Source of the DNA: Megaustenia siamemsis
Taxonomy: Eukaryota; Mollusca; Gastropoda; Stylommatophora; Ariophantidae
Assembly: GCA_032433765.1 (NCBI GenBank)
Contig: JAVIAB010000047.1
Location: 17,921,511 to 17,985,510, forward strand
Length of the DNA: 64,000 bases
Direction: 5' to 3'
Made by a program: the position numbers and the translations under genes. The notes below the pieces were generated by a model. It was not told the DNA's origin. It worked only from the letters and a program-made list of their open reading frames with translations, and ran no database searches. The stretch's first letter is position 1. Each line of letters starts with the position of its first letter. Of the stretch, positions 9,770-20,079 are shown one piece after another.

Positions 9770-10612
9770 TAGACAACCGATATACAACCCTCATGACACA
9801 CGCGGCGTGGGGTCTTTCAAATTTAAAGTTGTGTTTGTTACTATACAATGTGTTCCACATCTGTTCTTGATTGTCTGTGCTGACGTTGACCGGTGCCATT
9901 TTTATACTTCTGTGAAACGAATAGTTATAACTTCGAAGTAGGGCGGGTAGGACTCGGACATAAGACAGTTTATTGGATTTCGTGAAATGTCGCCACATCC
10001 GTTGTTTCAGAGTCCTATTAAAGCGTTCTACCACGGCGGCCTTAATATCTTCGTTCTGTGTAGTGAAAAAGTGAACGTTGTTCTCAGCGAGGAATTTCTG
10101 AAATGTTCTGTTCAGAAACTCTGACCCCTTATCCGTTTGAAAACTCGTGGGGGCGTATAAAAAAATATCTTACCGACGGCTTCCAATAAGGATTTCCCCG
10201 TTTTAGTTCGTATCGGCACAGACCACGCGAATTTAATGAAAACGTCCACGCAAGAAACCAAATAGGAATACCCGTCGTTGTGATTTTTCAAATGTCTCAA
10301 ATCAATTAGGTCTGCCTGGTATTGCTGTTGGGGTCCACTCGTTATAATGGGGCGCCTTTCAAATCTGCGACGAATTGGCTTATGAAGCGTATAGGTATCC
10401 TGATGACTCAACCATCGATTAATCTCTTTAAGTCCTATTTTGGTGTTACGTTGCAGGGCCGTTGCACCACTATACGCCCCTGGACGCGAAGGATCAAAGC
10501 AATGACGTCTCGATATTTTTTCTCCACCGTTCCCATTTTGGTGTTGGGATTCCGCTCTTTCTTTTTTTTTAGGTCTCAGTTTATATGTGGTTTCGGAACT
10601 TTTGTCCCTCAT
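9770..10612 (-). pseudogene. Polinton retroviral-like (DDE) integrase, one frameshift
   Basis: The gene starts with a methionine at 10612, about 22 bases inside the right inverted repeat, and reads inward. The N-terminal part gives 'ATALQRNTKIGLKEINRWL', then 'QQQYQADLIDLRHLKNHNDG' with the first catalytic Asp, and 'SCVDVFIKFAWSVPIRTKTG'. After a frameshift near 10140 it gives 'QTDKGSEFLNRTFQKFLAEN' with the second Asp, and 'NEDIKAAVVERFNRTLKQRM' with the catalytic Glu. The three acidic residues of the catalytic core are thus still encoded, although not in one frame. Homology fades near 9810 after 'NKHNFKFE', so the C-terminal chromodomain usual for this family seems lost. Confidence 0.88.
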
Positions 10613-10634
10613 ATGCTATTTCAAAAGTTGTCTT

Positions 10635-11606
10635 TGGCAATTCAAAAGTTGTCTTTGTCAATTTAAAAGTCGTCCTCTGCACGGCAGAAACCTAGAAGGC
10701 AAGGACAGAAAACTAGGAAGCAATGGCAGAAAAGTCGACAAACATAGAGGGGTTGTTGTGTCCCTTATGAATGTGAAAGAGCGAGAGAGAGAGGGTATAC
10801 AGGTTAAACTATTTATTCCAATTGCTCTTCAAATGCCGAGGTTTAAAAATCCTATGCCGAATAGCACATCGCCCCTGCACTTTCCCCAAGTTTTAGACCC
10901 GCTACACCGTTAAGAGCTTTGGAAAAAGTAAACATCACGTGACTTGTCATGTGTTCAGCGATACGACCCGGCCACATCATATACGCGACGTGGATTTTAT
11001 CGTTTCGCCTATATTTTTAATGTTCTTTCATTTTAATATTTAAAAAATAAGTTTCGCGTTCATTTTAAATAAATTTCATCTAACATTTCAAATATTTTTT
11101 AATAAGTTTCGCATTCATTTACGAAATATTTTTAATAACTTTCATCTAACATTTCAAATATTTTAAAATTTCCCTTAAATTTTCCTCATCGGACACAGTA
11201 TTTGCCTGTAGCCTAATCCGCCCGTGTCGCCCGCCCGCCCACCGCGATACCACCCGCGAGAGATAATCCCCGAGATAGCGCCGAGCCACTGATACGAATA
11301 GGTTCCGGCTAGTAGCACACCGCGACGTGGATGTTTCGCCTATATTTCTTCTTTCGTTATTTTAAATAAGTTTCGCGTTCATTTTAAATAAGTTTCGCGT
11401 TCATTTTAACTAAATAACACATTAATATTCTTAAATTTCTACTTCGCTTTTTCATCGGATACATTATTTACCTAATCCTTTTCCTTACAATACCCTTCAA
11501 CGTCATCGCTTGTCAGTATTTTTACATGTCACCCGCCCGAGATAATCACCAACGGGTCACGGATCACGAGCCGATTTTGTTTTTATTTGCTTGAATGTGG
11601 AAGAGC

Positions 11607-11638
<32 letters not shown>

Positions 11639-12028
11639 TCGTCACTATTTAATGTTATATTATTAGCACAATCTTACTACACGCCAACCGACACATGATG
11701 CTAACGATGTTAAGTGTTAGCGATACTAATAACACACGACCATTAAAAATAAGGCACATCGCCCCAAGTTTTAGAACCACTGTTGTCCCCGCCCGCGAGA
11801 TAGCCGGCGAGAGATAGAGACGACCCGTCCGCCGGTGTCCACTCGAGATAATCCACCACGCGATAAGCCGCACCGCTGATGTCCACTCACCGCCCGCAAT
11901 AAACGGTCACCACCGGACGCGATTGCACGGTACCATAGATTGCACGGTGCCAGAAATATGCATGTTTCGTGCAAAAGCTGCACTGGAATCTTAACTGAAA
12001 TAGGTTCAAAACCCTTTTCCCTACTACT
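10635..12028. repeat. Polinton right terminal inverted repeat
   Basis: This 1394-bp arm is the reverse complement of the left arm without the LINE insertion. It contains an unbroken copy of the left arm's LINE target (around 11212-11224) and a (GA)n tract at 11604-11635. The outer end reads 'ttttccctactact' at 12028, ending in CT as expected for elements that begin AG. Confidence 0.92.
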
Positions 12029-12062
12029 TACGCGAGCCGTTTATGGCACATGATGATGATGT
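12029..12062 (+). mobile_element. Polinton TSD (right) and terminal piece of the split RTE-B LINE
   Basis: TACGCG at 12029-12034 repeats the left flank. It is followed by 'agccgtttatggcacatgat' and a short (GAT)n run, the normal 3' terminus of RTE-B. Joining 1104 to 12035 restores a continuous LINE end of the form seen at 38100-38150. Confidence 0.85.
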
Positions 12063-12235
12063 TACCATACTTTGTAGGAGTGTACGTTACGCCCCACTAC
12101 TTGCTCCTGCTACCAGCTTTACCGTAGAACTGCAGTTATTTAGCTGTTCCCTACCGTATATAAATTGATCGTGTTGGTCATGGTAGACAACTAATTATAT
12201 AGAAGGAACAGTCTCGAAAAATTTTAGTTGATGGA
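12063..12235. other. Unassigned sequence
   Basis: No coding frame or known repeat was recognised. Confidence 0.35.
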
Positions 12236-12261
12236 GTGGCTGTCTTTTTTATGAGAGAGAA

Positions 12262-12610
12262 CCCGGACTTAACAATTTCTGGGGTACTGGTTGGTCTCGT
12301 GGCAAGACGCCGGCCTCGGGACAAAAAGGTTGTGGGTTCAAATCTAAGCTGCACCAGTTGGGATTTTATTTATGATTTCTCTCTGCGGCAACCACTCCTG
12401 GTCTCAGCATCGAGGCCTGGCTTGAAATGCCAATTACATATGGGCGGAAAAAATATGAGTACCTCCGAAGACAGTGTTATATGCCTGTGCGGCGTGGGAC
12501 CCCTGTGCACACGTATGCCAGATATTAAGACGCAAACTTCAGTTCTTAGTGTCTAGGGACTTCGTCAGAATTTCTGGCTTCCAGAAGAGAAGGCAGTCTC
12601 TAAGTGTAAA
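12262..12610 (+). repeat. Possible tRNA-derived SINE (single copy in this window)
   Basis: A tRNA-like head is suggested by 'ctggttggtctcgtggcaag' (box A-like) and, about 45 bases later, 'gtgggttcaaatctaagc' (box B-like). A non-tRNA body of about 250 bases follows. There is no second copy here to define its ends, so this is tentative. Confidence 0.35.
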
Positions 12611-12667
12611 GTTCCAAACAGAAGCAAACTAAAGATGCACTAGACAATAAAGTGCAATTTTCTAAGA

Positions 12668-13078
12668 TCACCATCATCAGGTATCATTACTACTGGCGTA
12701 GGTGATCAAGTCTCTCAACAACTCTTGATCTCGACAGTTATTTATCATTTCTGTTGTTGACCTTCTGTCAGGCCATTCTCTTAAACTGTCTCGCATCTTT
12801 TCTCTTTGCTTCCCTCAATCTCTTCGTTCCTCAATTTTCCCAGTTGTTACAATATATTCCAGCTCTTCTCTTCTCATTACATCGCTAAAAAATAATGGTT
12901 GTTTTTTCATAATATTGGAAATTAGCTCTCTTTTTGCTTTGACCTCTTTCAGAACGTGTTCATTACTCTTCTTAGCTGTCCATATTATTCTCAACATTTT
13001 TCTGTAAAGCCACATTTCTACAGCCTCCAGTGATTTTCTTGTCTGTTGTTCTATTGTCCATGAACCACATCCAATCGA
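12668..13078 (-). mobile_element. RTE-A LINE 3' end
   Basis: The complement reads '[20 protein letters not shown]' and '[19 protein letters not shown]', the C-terminal signature of family RTE-A. The 3' terminus lies at the left at 'caccatcatcaggta'. The right side stops abruptly where H1 LINE sequence begins. Confidence 0.8.
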
Positions 13079-15030
13079 AGAACAAGCTTCTCAGACTTGA
13101 CATCCAAGGCCGTTTATTAAATTGGATGTCTCAATATCTACAAGACAGAACGGCCAGAGGTACACAGACAACTAAGTAAGAAAGCCAGAATCGAACAAGG
13201 TGTCCCACAAGGTGCATTCCTATCCCCAACGCTCTTTTTAATTTTCATAAATGGCATCGTAATGGACATTCCACCCAGAATACACTCAGCAGTGTACGCA
13301 GACGACCTGGCGATATGGGCAAGTGAAGAATCTATGTTAGTGGCAAGCTCCAGAATGCAAAATGCCCCAGGAAAAGTTGAAAAATGGACGAACACCTGGT
13401 TAGTGAGTTATTTGTGGGTCATCATCATTGCACTCCGAACATGTCCATAGGTGCTCAGATCCCCTCCTCAGCAATTCCCAGTGTCCAGCGACTGACGACT
13501 CTAAACTCCTGGTTACTACCAATTAACCAAAAAAAAAAAAAAAGTCAGCTTAAAATTAAAATTTTCAGCTTATTAAGAACACTCTCTGCAAAATTGAAGA
13601 TAAAAGATCACACACTTCCTATTGACCAAAAACCCAACATATCTTGGCGTCACCGTGGATCGCAGAATGACATGGATAAATCAGATAAACAAAGCAAACA
13701 AAAGAGCCTGGAAACGAAAAGATATTGTGAAGAAATTGGCAGGAACGGACTTGGGAGGAGACAGCAATATCTTGAAACGACTATAAGGAAGAGTAAGACC
13801 AGTCCTAGAGTATGGAGTCACAGCCTGGGCTACAGCTTCCGAATCACAGCTTAGCAAAATTAACAGAACACAAAACCAAGCTGCCCGTATCATCACTGGT
13901 GCTATGAAATCTACACCCATCAAGACTCTAGAAACAGTAACAGGTTTACAACCCTCAGATGACGGACGGAAAACTAAAGTCTGCAACAAGGATGTTGCAA
14001 TAAAGCGGAGAAATATAAAAGGGTGACTCCCTAGCACCCCATGCACCAACGAATAACTGGTTTCAGAAAAGGAAGACTCCAAAGAACTGGCAACGAGTGA
14101 CCCAGTACTGACCCAAACAATGCCGAAACCCATAAACCCATCTGATATGACTCCTCATGGGAGACACAAAATACCAGAAGTTAAGAAGACATAATATGAA
14201 TCATGAAAAAGGCACCCAAACAGACACAGAGAGAAAACACATAGCAGAAAAACATACAAACGACAACTACCGACAAGAGGCTGAATAACCAAGAAGAGAT
14301 CACCAAGTCAATAGATACTGGGAAATTTCAAACAACTATAAAGCAGAAACTGAAGTCCCCAAAGACGCTGCAAAACTGGCTATCCAACACAAAAATAACA
14401 TGCACAAGAAATTGGTGATACTGACTGATGCACTGCCCGTCCTAACAGCTCCAAAAAACCCCAGAAACAGAGAGCTAGATAACTTTAGAGCAACCATAGA
14501 TCAACTGTGCAATAACTTCGAGAGAGTGGTCATCCAGTGGGTACCATCACACTGTAATATACATGGAAACGATCGCGCAGACAAATTACCTAAAGAGGGA
14601 GGTAGATTACCACAAGAGAACCATCTGGTCAGTTACGATAAAGCCAAAATCCATCACCAAAGGCCAGTATCATGACAAATGGAAACAAGAACACCCAAAG
14701 TATAACGAGAGGGATGGATACCTCCAACTATCAAGGAGGGATCAAGTCATCATACTTCGCCTACGCACTGGCCACAACAGAATGAGAAACCACATGTTCG
14801 CCAAACTCAAAATAGGAACTACCAGCAAATGCTACTAAACACTGGACAACATGACAACAAAACATGTTCTACAGGATTGCCCCCAGTACACAGACCTGAG
14901 AAGGACAATGTGGTCCGCACCCACATCCCTGAAGAGAAATTATATGCGGCAATCGATTCGCTTAATCAGACAGCTGCCTTCATCCTAGTTTTCGTCTGGA
15001 GTCCGGAATCCTAGTCTGAATGAGCCATGA
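13079..15030 (+). mobile_element. H1 LINE copy 1 (RNase H-bearing, 5'-truncated, decayed)
   Basis: Plus-strand fragments match the longer minus-strand H1 copy at 20957-28060. Near 13270 the frame reads 'IHSAVYADDLAIWASEE' with an intact YADD motif. Near 13830-13960 it reads 'INRTQNQAARIITGAMKS' after frameshifts. Near 14530-14590 the RNase H C-terminal motif 'VIQWVPSHCNIHGNDRADKL' appears, and near 14740-14830 'QVIILRLRTGHNRMRNHMF'. The copy ends at 'tctgaatgagccatgatcgc', the family 3' end. Many frameshifts and a nested H2 fragment show it is dead. The clade resembles Nimb or I-group LINEs, which is an inference. Confidence 0.82.
13403..13507 (-). mobile_element. H2 LINE 3' end, 105 bp, nested in H1 with 8-bp TSD
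   Basis: This short insert is the complement of the H2 terminus seen at 59340-59450, sharing 'gtccataggtgctcagatcc'. It is flanked by CCTGGTTA at 13395-13402 and 13508-13515, which interrupt the H1 coding sequence. The H2 'aataactc' tail is at the left end. Confidence 0.8.
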
Positions 15031-15034
15031 TCGC

Positions 15035-15330
15035 ATCAGAAGGAGAAGATTCACATCCATATGTTAAGACTGGCTCTACATAACATTTAAGAACTCTTTT
15101 TCTTGTTTCTATTGTCAAAAATAAATTGCACAGTATCGTCCTCATTTTCTGGAAAGCTGCTATTGCCTGAGTCATTTTCCATCTCACCTCTGTTGTACAG
15201 CTACCATCTGAGGTTAACATTGTTCCCAGATATTTAAATTCATTTACCTGTTTTAACATTGTTCCACTTTTTTTTATAGTGCATTGCAGTGATGTCTTTT
15301 TCTTTGTTTCTTTGTTCTTTGTTTTCTCAT
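15035..15330 (-). mobile_element. RTE-A LINE internal fragment
   Basis: The complement reads '[20 protein letters not shown]' and '[18 protein letters not shown]', from the region after the reverse transcriptase palm. It abuts the end of H1 copy 1 and lacks the 3' tail. Confidence 0.75.
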
Positions 15331-15427
15331 CTTTTTTCTTTGTTCTTTGGCTAATAAATATGAAAAATAAAGAAGAATTTACCTCCGGAAGAACATTCAT
15401 TTTTGGAGACCAGGAATTTTACTTTTT

Positions 15428-15700
15428 GTGAAAACTCCTAAAGAATTTTTACTTGAAAAATCACTTAATCATATCGCAAAATCACATAATCATATCACAC
15501 AATCACTTAATCATATCGCAAAATCACGTAATCATATCACACAATCACTTAATCATAGCGCACAATCACGTAATCATATCACACAATCACTTAATCATAG
15601 CGCACAATCACGTAATCATATCACACAATCACTTAATCATAGCGCACAATCACGTAATCATATCACACAATCACATAATCATAGCGCACAATCAGAATTC
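15428..15700 (+). repeat. 21/42-bp tandem repeat
   Basis: Alternating 21-bp units of the type 'aatcacttaatcatagcgca' and 'aatcacgtaatcatatcaca' form a 42-bp higher-order repeat. Two frames stay open only because 21 is a multiple of three. No gene is proposed. Confidence 0.85.
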
Positions 15701-16215
15701 TAGTTCGTGTTAATGACTTCTACTATTATTTCTATTACCAACACAGCGGACAGCGCCATTAACAAGCTGCAACCCATGGCTATAGTTCTTGGACTTGTCT
15801 TCACTTGGACCACCATGGTTATATTTTGAAACGCCAGCATAATGGTTTTTTTTTAAGTCGCTCTATTCTATTTATAATATATTGTATGTCGCTGTATTGT
15901 ATTTATAATATTGTATGTTGATGTATTGTATGTTGATGTATTGTATATTAGTGTGCACAACCGTTATGAATAAATGTCTATATGAAAAATAACTGTTTTT
16001 GAAAAATTGACAAATCTATTACTTAATAAGTGTTAATTTAATTTAGACACATTTTTTTTTTGCTTTATTTTCCAACGAAAAGAGAACCAGCATACCCCAC
16101 GGTGCTGTGATGAAGGAAATGAAATTGCCGAGAGGGAAAGGGGTAAATGCCTAAGATGGAATATTATGGAAATCAAAAACAGATCAGAGAAGCGAATAAA
16201 AGGACAACAATTACA
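15700..16215. other. Unassigned intergenic sequence
   Basis: No gene is seen. A short degenerate repeat of 'gtatgttgatgtattgtat' occurs around 15885-15950. Confidence 0.4.
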
Positions 16216-16221
16216 ATAAAA

Positions 16222-16545
16222 TCATCATCATCATCATCAAGTACCATGTCTGCTGGCGTAGGTGATCATGTCTCTCCACAACTTTCGATCTGGACAGTTA
16301 TCTATCATTTCTGTAGTTGACCTTCTGCCAAGCCATTCTCTTAAGCTGTTTGGTATCTTTTCTCTTAGCTTCCCTCTATCTCTTCGTGTCTCGACTTTCC
16401 TAGTTTTCACAATATATTCCAGCTATTCTCTTCTCATTACATGGCCACAAATGTATGATTGATTCTTCCGAATATTGGAAATTAGCTCTCTTTTTTCTTT
16501 AGCCTCTTTCAAAAAGTTTTCATTACTCATCTTAGACTACAATAA
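16222..16545 (-). mobile_element. RTE-A LINE 3' end
   Basis: A (TCATCA)n tract at 16222 starts the family 3' terminus, followed by 'ctggcgtaggtgatcatgtc' and the complement of the C-terminal coding sequence up to about 16545. Frameshifts and stops are present. Confidence 0.78.
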
Positions 16546-16572
16546 AATACTGGGAATGATTTTTGTTGTTGG

Positions 16573-16627
<55 letters not shown>

Positions 16628-16959
16628 AATCAAGACTCAATCAGAGTAGGATTCCAGACTCTCGCATGAAGTCAGCTGTCAGGTTAAGTGTGTTGATCGT
16701 CCCCACAGGCAGAACATCACAATTAGAGTCCGCCAGAAACTACTCTGATTGAACGCCCGTTAAAACGTTGCACTGTGTTGTGCGCCAGTGGCCCAGTGCA
16801 TCCGATTTTAGCCAGCATTTTATTCAGGTTTGCATTCCTTAGCCTTTGATTGTCCCCAATCGTCCTGCAAGGCAGCAGACTGTCTTTTCTGTAGGGGGAT
16901 TCTGCCCTTAGATGGTCGGCCCTCGCAGGTTTACGAGCACCATCTGCCCGAGTCACTAG

Positions 16960-17215
16960 AGGTGACTAACACAGACATGCACACACAAAGATAGGAGATG
17001 TGACCAACACAGACATGCACACACAAAGATAGGAGATGTGACCAACACAGACATGCACACACAAAGATAGGAGATGTGACCAACACAGACATGCACACAC
17101 AAAGATAGGAGATGTGACCAACACAGACATGCACACACAAAGATAGGAGATGTGACCAACACAGACATGCACACACAAAGATAGGAGATGTGACCAACAC
17201 AGACATGCACACAGC
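16960..17215 (-). repeat. 38-bp satellite array, homogeneous part
   Basis: Nearly identical 38-bp units carrying 'caacacagacatgcacacac' and 'aaagataggagatgtgac' repeat about 6-7 times. Their uniformity contrasts with the diverged units beyond 17216 and suggests recent local amplification. Confidence 0.9.
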
Positions 17216-17720
17216 GATACGTGACTAACACTGACACACATCAAGATATATGACACATGACTAACATAAATATGCACATAAAGATATGAGATATGACTAA
17301 CATAAAAATGCACATAAAGATATGAGATATGACTGACATAGACATGCACACACAACGATATGACACATGCCTAACATAGACATGCACACAAAGAAATGAG
17401 ATATGATCAACATAGACATGCACATACAAAGATATGAGATGTGACTAAAATAGCTATGCACACACGTGGATATGAGATGTGACATACACAGATATGCACA
17501 CACAAAGATACCACATATGACTAAAATAAACATGCACACAAAGATATGAGATATCTAACGCAAACATGCACACACAAAGATATGACACATGACTAACACA
17601 GATACACACTAAGATATGAGATATGACTAAACACATACACACATAAAGATATGAGACATGATTAACACGGACACACCAAGATATGAGATATGACTAACAT
17701 GACACACACCAAGATATGAG
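17216..17720 (-). repeat. Degenerate satellite units related to the 38-bp repeat
   Basis: Units of about 30-40 bases built on 'agatatgagatatgactaac' and 'acacacacaaagatatgaga' continue the array with substitutions and length changes. Confidence 0.75.
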
Positions 17721-17721
17721 C

Positions 17722-17727
17722 CATGGC

Positions 17728-17805
<78 letters not shown>

Positions 17806-17806
17806 G
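17722..17806. repeat. (CA)n microsatellite
   Basis: An almost perfect dinucleotide tract of about 85 bases lies within the degenerate satellite. More satellite-like units follow to about 17950. Confidence 0.95.
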
Positions 17807-17984
17807 CTAAGATATGAATCATGGCTAGCACAGAAACATATCAAGATATGATTCATGGCTAGCACAGAAACACTTCAAGATATGAGCCATGGCTTCACGG
17901 AAAAACACCAAGAAATGAACCATGTCCAGCACAGCAACACATTAAAGGTATCCATATGCTTGGGTTTGTTGTAGTATCCCCGAT

Positions 17985-19548
17985 TAACTGTTCACAGGTT
18001 TCGTTCAAACAGTTGTCCGGAGATTTGAGAGTGCAGTCTGACCCATAGAATGTTCCCTGGCATGTACAGTTCCCGGTTGACTGTTCACAGGTGTCGTTGA
18101 AACAGTTGTCCGGACATTTGAGAGTGCAGTCTGATCCGCAGTACGTTTCCTTGCACGTACAATCTGTACTTTCCGGGTCACATATGATGTCACGGCCATC
18201 AGAACACGTCTGTTTGCACTGTAGCCCAAAATTACCATCGGGACAAGTGTCACTATTGATGTAGCCAGGACGTTATATTGTAGGCATTTTCCGGATTTTT
18301 CCTCACATAAAGGACAGACACTAAGACAAGACCCGGAGCAGTCGTGTCCATAGATCCCATGTGAACAGTTGCCGTGACAAGTACCGATGGTGACGTTGTA
18401 TCCTTTGCAGCACACTGCACAAAACGACCAAGAATGCCCGTCCAGGCAATAGGTGTCTGTAAATGTTTGGACCTCACTCACCGTCAGTGCACTGTCGGCT
18501 TGCGAAATGGTCAATGAGAACGCAATCTTAATGTGTGCCATTGTCGCTTGTGTGGTGACTACAATAGTGTTCACATAAATGTTTGGGTATGATATGTCAT
18601 TATCCTGGAACACTACACCGCCACTGTCAGAGAAAGCCTTTAGACTGGCATTCTTTACCCGAATCATAGTGCTAGCTCGATGATAAATTCGAATGGTGTG
18701 AGTCTTCTGGGGCGTGGCAAAGTTCAGATACCAGTAAACAGAATTGGTTCCACTTCTCAATTGTGTATGTGTGCAGTCATTGTCATAGAGATGGTCTTTG
18801 TTTTGCCATTAACTGCAGCCTCTGGTCCACATCCGTCTCCTGTATAGCAAGCATTAAATGTGTCGGTCGTGTTTGTGTTCTGTTTGAGAGCCACATTCCT
18901 ACCCCCGCCAATGTAGATGGAGCAGATATTTGCAACTATCGTCCCTTCAATCCGTAACTTGTTGATCAGACCGGCCCCAGAGCAAAAGACATCAATCTCG
19001 TGCGAACTAACTACAAACCGTGATTCAATATTACATGAGGCAGAACCATTTAGTTTTACCGTGAAACTGTCTGGATCTGTTAAGTCATTCACATAAATCC
19101 TAAACCAGGAGAACGGCAAAGATTGATTGAGAGTTGCCTCAACTGATGTAGAATCTGTGTCCGGATTACATGTGGTGTCGTTGTTATCAAACAGAAAAGT
19201 AGGTTCAAATTTTTGGGCGTTTTTGTAAACGAGATCCAAGTACTGACACTGGGGTCCGAAATATTCGTGCTGACAACCGTCATTGTTTGGGCATGTCCCT
19301 GTAGTTTTGTCACAAACTGAGTCATTATAGCAGTGACATTGTAACGTACAATTCGTCCCAAACCAACCGGCTGCACAAATTAGGTCATAACTTCCAACGT
19401 CTCGAACGAAGCCAGCAGAATAAAGACTTAATCTACAGCGGTGGTTAACGAACTGTTTACAAACATTTATTATTAAACCCGTGGTTACATTTCTAAAAAT
19501 CCACCAACTGGCTATGATAACAGATAGCGTGATGTTCAAAGTCAACAT
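17985..19548 (-). pseudogene. MEGF/scavenger-receptor-like gene: EGF and galactose-binding-like domains, two frameshifts
   Basis: Minus-strand coding begins at the methionine at 19548 with a hydrophobic leader ('LNITLSVIIASWWIF'). Cys-rich EGF/laminin-type repeats follow ('CTLQCHCYNDSVCDKTTGTC', 'CQHEYFGPQCQ'). Next come two regions resembling galactose-binding (fucolectin-like) folds, the second with 'YWYLNFATPQKTHTIRIYHR', and then more EGF repeats ('CSHGIYGHDCSGSC', 'YCGSDCTLKCPDNCFNDTC'). The architecture fits molluscan 'multiple EGF-like domains' surface or secreted proteins that bind ligands or particles. Frames change near 18785 and near 18270, and the sequence ends near 17985 in satellite. 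No introns are visible in 1.5 kb, so a pseudogene, a retrocopy or a large exon with sequencing errors all remain possible. Confidence 0.72.
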
Positions 19549-19599
19549 TGTTTAAACCATAGTTCGGACGCGGACGAGCTTCCATCTTGGTGCGTCCCA

Positions 19600-19607
19600 T
19601 GACGTCA
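19600..19607. promoter_or_regulatory. CRE-like palindrome TGACGTCA upstream of the MEGF-like gene
   Basis: A perfect CREB/ATF octamer lies 52 bases upstream of the proposed start at 19548, with 'ccatcttgg' (a YY1-like core on the minus strand) next to it near 19582. The position fits a core promoter, but function is inferred only from the motif. Confidence 0.35.
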
Positions 19608-19609
19608 TA

Positions 19610-19925
19610 TCCCGTTGGATTCACTATCGGAAGTAAAATAACAAATAATAGTTTTAAAAAAATAATCACACATTTGAAACGATAATATGTACATAGATTA
19701 TAGTAAGTCGTTAAAATGGGAAACCTCTAAAAGATCAATTAAAGATAACAAACAGATTAAGGGACTTCTTCCAGAAGTTTCTTAGATTATCAGTGTATTT
19801 AAAAAGAAACAGCTTTATGAAAAGAAAGAAATAATGCCAGGAGTAGTAAACGTTGGTAAACATTTACGAAAATACAAAATATCAGGGCATAAAACAAACA
19901 GAACTAATCCAAGAGCATCTCCCAA
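19610..19925. other. Unassigned sequence upstream of the MEGF-like gene
   Basis: AT-rich sequence with no recognised coding frame or repeat. It may contain 5' flanking sequence of the minus-strand gene. Confidence 0.35.
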
Positions 19926-19929
19926 TATA

Positions 19930-20040
19930 GCCGGAGTCACCAGTCGCTTGATGTTGTGGACATACTGAGGAGGGGATCTGGGCTAGTTTGGTGTGTAATG
20001 ATTGTAACCTAGAAATAACTCAATCCAAGAAAATGAATGT
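19930..20040 (+). mobile_element. H2 LINE 3' end fragment
   Basis: 'tactgaggaggggatctggg' and 'ctagaaataactcaatcc' match the terminal part of H2 at 59370-59460. Confidence 0.65.
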
Positions 20041-20079
20041 AATGCTTGTAAAATGGTTAAGTAATCCAACACATTAAAG

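Larger units (their letters stand above)
1105..12028. mobile_element. Polinton/Maverick DNA transposon, decayed, complete at both ends
   Basis: The element starts AGTAGTAGGG and ends with the reverse complement CCCTACTACT. It is bounded by perfect 6-bp direct repeats and has long terminal inverted repeats. Inside are an adenain-like cysteine protease and an F54H12.2-type capsid gene (minus strand), pieces of a protein-primed B-family DNA polymerase (plus strand) and a retroviral-like integrase (minus strand) beside the right inverted repeat. Autonomous Polintons are usually 15-20 kb. Subtracting the LINE insertion and minisatellite leaves only about 7 kb here. No packaging ATPase and no polymerase palm domain were found, so the copy is internally deleted and cannot move by itself. 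All genes except the protease carry frameshifts. Confidence 0.92.
16576..17950 (-). mobile_element. Satellite/H1 composite element, copy L
   Basis: Read on the minus strand this block holds, in order, a degenerate and then homogeneous 38-bp satellite (17950-16960), a conserved module of about 235 bp (16960-16723), about 90 bp of H1 LINE 3' end and a (GA)n tail (16625-16576 on this strand). The same order occurs at 26626-27465. The module reads 'RAESPYRKDSLLPCRTIGDN' and occurs as the H1 5' region at 27855-28058. Its 5' limit next to the MEGF-like gene is unclear, and I could not find a convincing target duplication for this copy. Confidence 0.65.

Noticed and set aside
16931..17355. Cysteine/valine-rich minus-strand frames over the 38-bp satellite
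   Set aside because: Three equivalent frames from a 38-bp repeat and no conserved protein domain.
17662..17865. Cys-Val repeat frame
   Set aside because: It is the translation of the (CA)n microsatellite complement.
16559..17965. Possible target duplication TTTGTTGT around composite copy L
   Set aside because: The left occurrence is not adjacent to the (TC)n tail and the right one lies in MEGF-side flank. Eight T/G-rich bases match too easily by chance.
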